This document shows positions 6,746 to 10,592 of a stretch of DNA of 10,592 nt, piece after piece (positions within the stretch are counted from its first letter, which is position 1; every line of letters starts with the position of its first letter). The DNA comes from an uncultured Rhodospirillales bacterium. Lineage in GTDB: Bacteria; Pseudomonadota; Alphaproteobacteria; Rhodospirillales; Casp-alpha2. The position numbers and the translations under genes were made by a program. The stretch covers positions 1 to 10,592 of the forward strand of contig CALJEW010000004.1 of assembly GCA_938074585.1 (NCBI GenBank). The letters run 5' to 3'. The notes under the pieces are model-generated. The model saw nothing but the letters and a program-made list of their open reading frames with translations, was not told the DNA's origin and made no database searches.

Positions 6746-8092
6746 TTAGCGAATTGATTTCAAAAGCTCCTCAACAGTCATGGAAATCCGTAACAAGTGA
6801 TGATCATCTCCATGGCGCCCGGTCAACATAAAGCCAACCGGGGCTTCACCCTGTTTATGACATGGCACTGAAATCGAGCAGCGATCCAAAAAGTTACCAA
6901 CGCTTGTATTGCGCAAGGTCATCATGTTGGTTGGAAAATAGACGTCGTCATTATCAACATGTTCAATTGTTGGCGGAATAATCGCAACCGTTGGCATAAT
7001 AATAGCATCAAACGGAGCCGTTATTTCAGCCGCCAAACCAATGATCCGCTGGCGTTCTAGGCACAATGTAATGTAATCCGCAGCCGATTGAGCAGCCCCC
7101 TTAGCAATGCGGCTACCAACGCGCGGATCATATTCATCCATGCGGTTTGCCAAAAAGTCTTTATGCCAAGCGTACGATTCCGATGCAGCAAAGCCCCCTA
7201 AACGGTTTATGTATGGTAATTCAGCTAATTCCGCAAAGGGAATTCGAACAATCTCAACGCCAGCATTCGTTAAGGCCGCGACCGCCCGATCAAAAGCCGT
7301 AGCCACCGCGTCATCCAAACCATCCATAACCAAGGTTTCAGGCATCGCTAAACGAATTTGTTTCGTATCAATCGGCGTAATTGTCCGTACACTTTCACCA
7401 GCCATAACCGCATCCAATATGGCGCAGCACTCAACGCTATTGCCTAAGGGCCCAGCTGAGTCCAATGAAAAACTGAGCGGTGTAAGGCCGGTAATCGGAA
7501 CACGCGACGCGGTTGGTTTGTAGCCGGTAATTCCACAAAAAGCAGCCGGAATACGGCACGACCCGCCGGTATCGGAACCCAATGTAGCCGCCACCATTCC
7601 GTCAGCCACCGCAACAGCTCCGCCTGAAGTTGACCCGCCCGGAATACGCCCATTTGCACGGTCATAAGGGATTTTGGGTGTGCCAAAATGTGGATTCATA
7701 CCAATGCCCGCGTAGGCAAATTCGACCATATTATTGCGCCCAACGAAAACAAATCCGGCGTGTCTAAGCCGTGCAATGGTTGGGGCATCTTGGCCCGCTG
7801 GTGCGCTGGTGCTCAAAATTTTAGAGCCTGCGCCCGTAACCTCGCCCTTCACATCGTATAAATCTTTAACAGAAATCGGGATGCCCGCATACGCCGATGG
7901 CTCAGAACCTGATTTACGCAAACTGTCCATCGCATCGGCCTGGGCCCGGGCTTTATCATGACTAACGCTTAAAAAGGCGCGTGCGCCTTCGCCTGCAGGA
8001 TTGGAAATCTTCTCAAAGCAAAGCTCAAGCAATTCTCGCGCCGTTGTTTTATTAGATTCTAGGTCTTTTGATAATTCAGGTAACGATTTCAT
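6746..8092 (-). CDS. Amidase (amidase signature family)
   Basis: Amidase-signature enzymes hydrolyse amide bonds with a Ser-cisSer-Lys triad. From ATG 8092 the protein has 448 residues, normal for the family. Lys76 lies in GIPISVKDLYDV, a Ser/Gly-rich loop PGGSTSGGAVAVADG spans about 151-165 (Ser154 the likely cis-serine), and Ser178 in LGSDTGGSCRIPAAFCG is the expected nucleophile. GYKPTASRVP and SLDSAGPLG follow as usual. It lacks the partners of GatCAB, and the sequence alone does not fix the substrate; many relatives are annotated only as amidase. ATG 8092 is preceded by GGAG at six bases; the in-frame TTG 8104 overlaps that site and is less likely. The gene is divergent from acs and converges on the broken MFS gene, with only 13 bases between the ends. 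No signal peptide is seen. The triad is intact. Confidence 0.93.
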   Translation of the reverse strand: MKSLPELSKDLESNKTTARELLELCFEKISNPAGEGARAFLSVSHDKARAQADAMDSLRKSGSEPSAYAGIPISVKDLYDVKGEVTGAGSKILSTSAPAGQDAPTIARLRHAGFVFVGRNNMVEFAYAGIGMNPHFGTPKIPYDRANGRIPGGSTSGGAVAVADGMVAATLGSDTGGSCRIPAAFCGITGYKPTASRVPITGLTPLSFSLDSAGPLGNSVECCAILDAVMAGESVRTITPIDTKQIRLAMPETLVMDGLDDAVATAFDRAVAALTNAGVEIVRIPFAELAELPYINRLGGFAASESYAWHKDFLANRMDEYDPRVGSRIAKGAAQSAADYITLCLERQRIIGLAAEITAPFDAIIMPTVAIIPPTIEHVDNDDVYFPTNMMTLRNTSVGNFLDRCSISVPCHKQGEAPVGFMLTGRHGDDHHLLRISMTVEELLKSIR

Positions 8093-8098
8093 GAGTGG

Positions 8099-8102
8099 CT
8101 CC
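8099..8102 (-). promoter_or_regulatory. Ribosome binding site that fixes the amidase start
   Basis: GGAG on the minus strand sits six bases before ATG 8092. It overlaps the in-frame TTG at 8104 that would add four residues, so the ATG is preferred. Confidence 0.7.
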
Positions 8103-8115
8103 AAAATTGTGCATT

Positions 8116-8143
8116 TTTATATCAACAGAAACCTAGCGTGCAA
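8116..8143 (-). promoter_or_regulatory. Candidate amidase promoter
   Basis: On the minus strand TTGCAC (8143-8138) and TATAAA (8121-8116) are separated by 16 bases, just upstream of the amidase ribosome site. The -10 matches the consensus at five of six positions, the -35 at three. The remaining bases of the amidase-acs spacer (8144-8316) should hold the acs promoter, but I found no convincing box pair; TTGCGA at 8215-8220 is the best -35 candidate, with only a weak -10. Confidence 0.4.
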
Positions 8144-8316
8144 GACCGCCTGGGTCCACGACTTCTCTGTCGATAAAAAAGGAATACGAACACGGCTTGT
8201 TAATCCGACATTTTTTGCGATAATTCCTCAAAGGCTGGAAAATAGTAAGTGATGTGTGGATTGTGGTAAAAGGCGCTCCCATGCTTCAGCGATAAATCAA
8301 GGGAGACCATTAACCT

Positions 8317-10257
8317 ATGACCGATCATCATCTATTTCCCGTACCGGCCGAAACCGCCGCTGCGTCTCATTGCGATAACGAAAAATATCTTAAAATGTAT
8401 CAGGCATCGGTTGATGACCCGAGCGCATTTTGGAGTGAACACGGTAAGCGCCTCGATTGGATGAAGCCTTATACAAAGGTCATGGATGTTGATTACAATA
8501 TCCCTAACGTGTCAATCAAATGGTATGAAGACGGCACCTTAAATGCGTCTGTGAACTGCATCGACCGTCATTTGGAGGGGCGCGGAGACCAAGTTGCGAT
8601 CATTTGGGAAGGTGATGACCCATCCGATGATAAAAAAATTACCTACACACAATTGCACGAAGAAGTCTGCCGCCTTGCCAACGCCATGAAAGCGCGCGGT
8701 ATTAAAAAAGGTGACGTCGTCACGCTTTATATGCCAATGATCCCCGAAGCCGCTTACGCCATGTTGGCCTGCACCCGCATTGGCGCGATTCATTCCATCG
8801 TCTTTGGTGGGTTTTCTCCAGACGCCTTGGCGGCACGAATTTCAGGTTGTGATTCCAACTGCGTAATCACAGCCGACGAAGGCCTGCGCGGTGGCAAACC
8901 CATTCCGTTAAAAGAAAACACCGACAAAGCAATCGAGATTTGTGGTGGCGTTAATACGGTTTTCGTTGTGACGCGAACCGGCGCAGACGTTGGTTGGGTT
9001 GAGGGCCGTGATGTCAATTATGAAGATGCGACAGCCGCCGCTGAACACACTTGCGCGCCTGAAGAAATGAACGCCGAAGACCCGATGTTTATTCTGTATA
9101 CATCTGGATCAACCGGCCAGCCCAAGGGTGTTTTGCACACCACAGGCGGCTACATGGTTTATGCATCCATGACCCATCAATATGTCTTTGATTATCAAGA
9201 AGGAGAAAATTATTGGTGCACGGCGGATGTCGGCTGGGTCACCGGTCATAGCTATATCATCTATGGCCCGCTAGCCAATGGCGCCACAACATTGATGTTT
9301 GAAGGGGTCCCCAACTACCCAACCGTCTCTCGGTTTTGGGAAGTTTGCGACAAACATGACATTGCAATTTTCTATACCGCACCAACCGCCCTACGAGCAT
9401 TAATGCGTGAAGGAGACGAGCCGGTCAAAGCAACCAGTCGTAAATCGATCCGAATCTTAGGAACCGTAGGCGAGCCCATAAACCCAGAAGCCTGGATTTG
9501 GTATTATAATGTGGTCGGCGAAGGGCGTTGCCCAATTGTTGATACGTGGTGGCAAACCGAAACTGGCGGCATTTTAATCTCACCTTTACCCGGCGCAACC
9601 GCCTTAAAACCTGGCTCTGCAACCCGCCCGTTCTTTGGTGTTCAGCCCGAAATTGTTGATGCTGATGGCAAACCTTTGGATGGTGCCTGCGAAGGTAATT
9701 TATGCATCGTGCAATCATGGCCGGGTCAAATGCGCACGGTTTATGGGGATCATGAACGCTTCATGCAAACCTATTTCTCCACCTATAAAGGCAAATACTT
9801 CACTGGCGACGGATGCAAACGCGATGAAGGCGGGTATTACTGGATTACGGGCCGTGTCGATGACGTAATAAACGTATCTGGGCACCGCATGGGCACGGCA
9901 GAAGTAGAAAGCGCCTTGGTTGCTCATCACGATGTTGCCGAAGCGGCTGTGGTTGGTACACCCCACGAGATTAAGGGCCAAGGTATTTATGCATATGTGA
10001 CTTTGAACATAGGCGTTGACGAGACGGACGCGCTGAAAAAAGAGCTGGTCCAATGGGTCCGAAAAGAAATTGGTCCCATCGCATCGCCCGATTGGTTGCA
10101 ATGGGCACCGGGATTACCGAAAACCCGTTCCGGAAAAATCATGCGCCGCATTTTGCGTAAAATTGGTGAAAACGATTACTCCAACTTGGGCGACACATCT
10201 ACTTTAGCAGACCCAAGCGTTGTTGATAATTTAATTAAGAACCGACAAAACACATGA
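8317..10257 (+). CDS. acs: Acetyl-CoA synthetase (AMP-forming)
   Basis: Acs activates acetate to acetyl-AMP and then acetyl-CoA, feeding central metabolism from the cytoplasm. The 646 residues match the usual length. The N-terminal region has the ACS pattern YLKMYQASVDDPSAFW and then WYEDGTLNASVNCIDRHL. The ATP-binding loop YTSGSTGQPKG spans 261-271. DTWWQTETGG at 409-418 contains the tryptophan pair that limits the acyl pocket to acetate-sized substrates. YWITGRVDDVINVSGHRMGT is the hinge and C-domain core. Lys607 in PKTRSGKIMRRILRKI is the conserved lysine that is acetylated in studied homologues to switch the enzyme off. AAGGGAG at 8299-8305 precedes ATG by 11 bases, slightly long. The gene is divergent from the amidase and monocistronic by context. 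A terminator-like hairpin follows within 50 bases. No acetyltransferase or deacetylase gene is in the window. No defects are seen. Confidence 0.98.
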   Translation: MTDHHLFPVPAETAAASHCDNEKYLKMYQASVDDPSAFWSEHGKRLDWMKPYTKVMDVDYNIPNVSIKWYEDGTLNASVNCIDRHLEGRGDQVAIIWEGDDPSDDKKITYTQLHEEVCRLANAMKARGIKKGDVVTLYMPMIPEAAYAMLACTRIGAIHSIVFGGFSPDALAARISGCDSNCVITADEGLRGGKPIPLKENTDKAIEICGGVNTVFVVTRTGADVGWVEGRDVNYEDATAAAEHTCAPEEMNAEDPMFILYTSGSTGQPKGVLHTTGGYMVYASMTHQYVFDYQEGENYWCTADVGWVTGHSYIIYGPLANGATTLMFEGVPNYPTVSRFWEVCDKHDIAIFYTAPTALRALMREGDEPVKATSRKSIRILGTVGEPINPEAWIWYYNVVGEGRCPIVDTWWQTETGGILISPLPGATALKPGSATRPFFGVQPEIVDADGKPLDGACEGNLCIVQSWPGQMRTVYGDHERFMQTYFSTYKGKYFTGDGCKRDEGGYYWITGRVDDVINVSGHRMGTAEVESALVAHHDVAEAAVVGTPHEIKGQGIYAYVTLNIGVDETDALKKELVQWVRKEIGPIASPDWLQWAPGLPKTRSGKIMRRILRKIGENDYSNLGDTSTLADPSVVDNLIKNRQNT

Positions 10258-10277
10258 TCATTGCACAGACGATACAA

Positions 10278-10305
10278 AAAGCCCCGCCACTTTGGCGGAA
10301 GCTTT
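10278..10305. terminator. Bidirectional terminator-like hairpin after acs
   Basis: An inner stem CCGCCA/TGGCGG (10284-10289 and 10293-10298) with a CTT loop is extended by an outer stem AAAGC/GCTTT (10278-10282 and 10301-10305) across a small bulge. On the minus strand the inner stem is followed by GGGGCTTTTTG, a good intrinsic terminator for the TPR remnant. On the plus strand the shorter GCTTT makes it a fair terminator for acs. The outer arm overlaps the stop codon of the TPR remnant. Confidence 0.7.
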
Positions 10306-10592
10306 AGGCCTTGTTAGTAACCGACATCAGCCGCTTAACTCTCGATAAATTGTTTTCTATGGCGGCTAATTTTTTTGTCTCGCCTGACTTTGTATACACC
10401 TCAATCGCCCCTCCAAAGTAGGCAACGCATTCACACAATAAGGCAGGGTCTGAATTTCTTTTGGCCAGGGCAAAACAGACCGTACCTAAGTTGTTGATGG
10501 TTTGGGCCCAGCAGGGGAACGGGTTCCTAACGGGGCACGCCCAGAGACGCTCTGAAATTCTTAATCGTACTGTCCAAGGGGGTACGGGCGCC
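10304..10592 (-). pseudogene. TPR-repeat protein, C-terminal remnant (cut by window edge)
   Basis: The final 70 or so codons read as the C-terminus of a tetratricopeptide-repeat protein: CWAQTINNLGTVCFALAKR, then a helix pair ending in GGAIEVYTKSGETKKLAAIE and NNLSRVKRLM, with the stop at 10306-10304. The NNLG and A-I-E-V-Y-T patterns match repeat arrays whose units contain WA-x-T-x-NNLG. Further upstream the homologous-looking reading lies in another frame (LDSTIKNFRASLGVPR), which hits a TAG at 10529-10527. It runs on as EPVPL and must shift one base near 10509-10517 to rejoin WAQT. So at least one stop and one frameshift are inferred. The frame that ends at 10304 does stay open to the edge, but its upstream part does not look like TPR. 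A functional gene with an unusual N-terminal part is therefore possible but less likely. Partner or function cannot be inferred. Confidence 0.6.

Noticed and set aside
8105..8316. Small RNA or riboswitch in the amidase-acs spacer
   Set aside because: I found no clear stem structure with a terminator and no recognisable riboswitch core. Promoters for the two divergent genes suffice to explain the spacer.
1..10592. CRISPR array, insertion sequence, prophage, toxin-antitoxin or defence system
   Set aside because: No regularly spaced repeats, transposase motifs, terminal inverted repeats or phage/defence domains were seen on either strand.

Overview
The window looks like a piece of an alphaproteobacterial chromosome, probably Rhodospirillales-like. 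Base composition is moderate, neither strongly GC- nor AT-rich. The main clue is gene order: hemC (with hemD downstream) lies divergent from tsaD, with gpsA further along the tsaD strand, an order familiar from alphaproteobacteria. The assignment is inference from gene order and protein character, not from a marker search.

Layout. From the left edge to 1275 the minus strand carries hemC followed by the N-terminal part of hemD (heme/tetrapyrrole synthesis). A short AT-rich divergent promoter region (1276-1355) separates it from tsaD (tRNA t6A synthesis). After tsaD come the remains of a class I SAM methyltransferase gene. This is followed by an opposing gene of the 4,5-dihydroxyphthalate decarboxylase / NMT1-like family. 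A strong hairpin lies where the two converge. At 3874-5514 a compact plus-strand group holds gpsA, a YciI-like protein and a small Rieske-type [2Fe-2S] protein. It is followed by a heavily broken MFS transporter gene (5543-6732). A minus-strand amidase converges on that wreck. Divergent from the amidase is acs (acetyl-CoA synthetase). A bidirectional terminator-like hairpin closes acs and a right-edge minus-strand TPR protein remnant.

Theme. The housekeeping genes (hemC, tsaD, gpsA, acs) look intact with all key motifs. The window also contains three decayed genes: the methyltransferase, the MFS transporter and the TPR protein. They carry in-frame stops, frameshifts and truncation, which points to ongoing loss of accessory functions. 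I see no CRISPR array, insertion sequence, phage gene, tRNA or rRNA, and no convincing undescribed system. The observations most worth a second look are the gene decay, the hairpin built into the 3' end of the decarboxylase-like gene, and the conserved-looking but uncharacterised YciI-Rieske pair behind gpsA.
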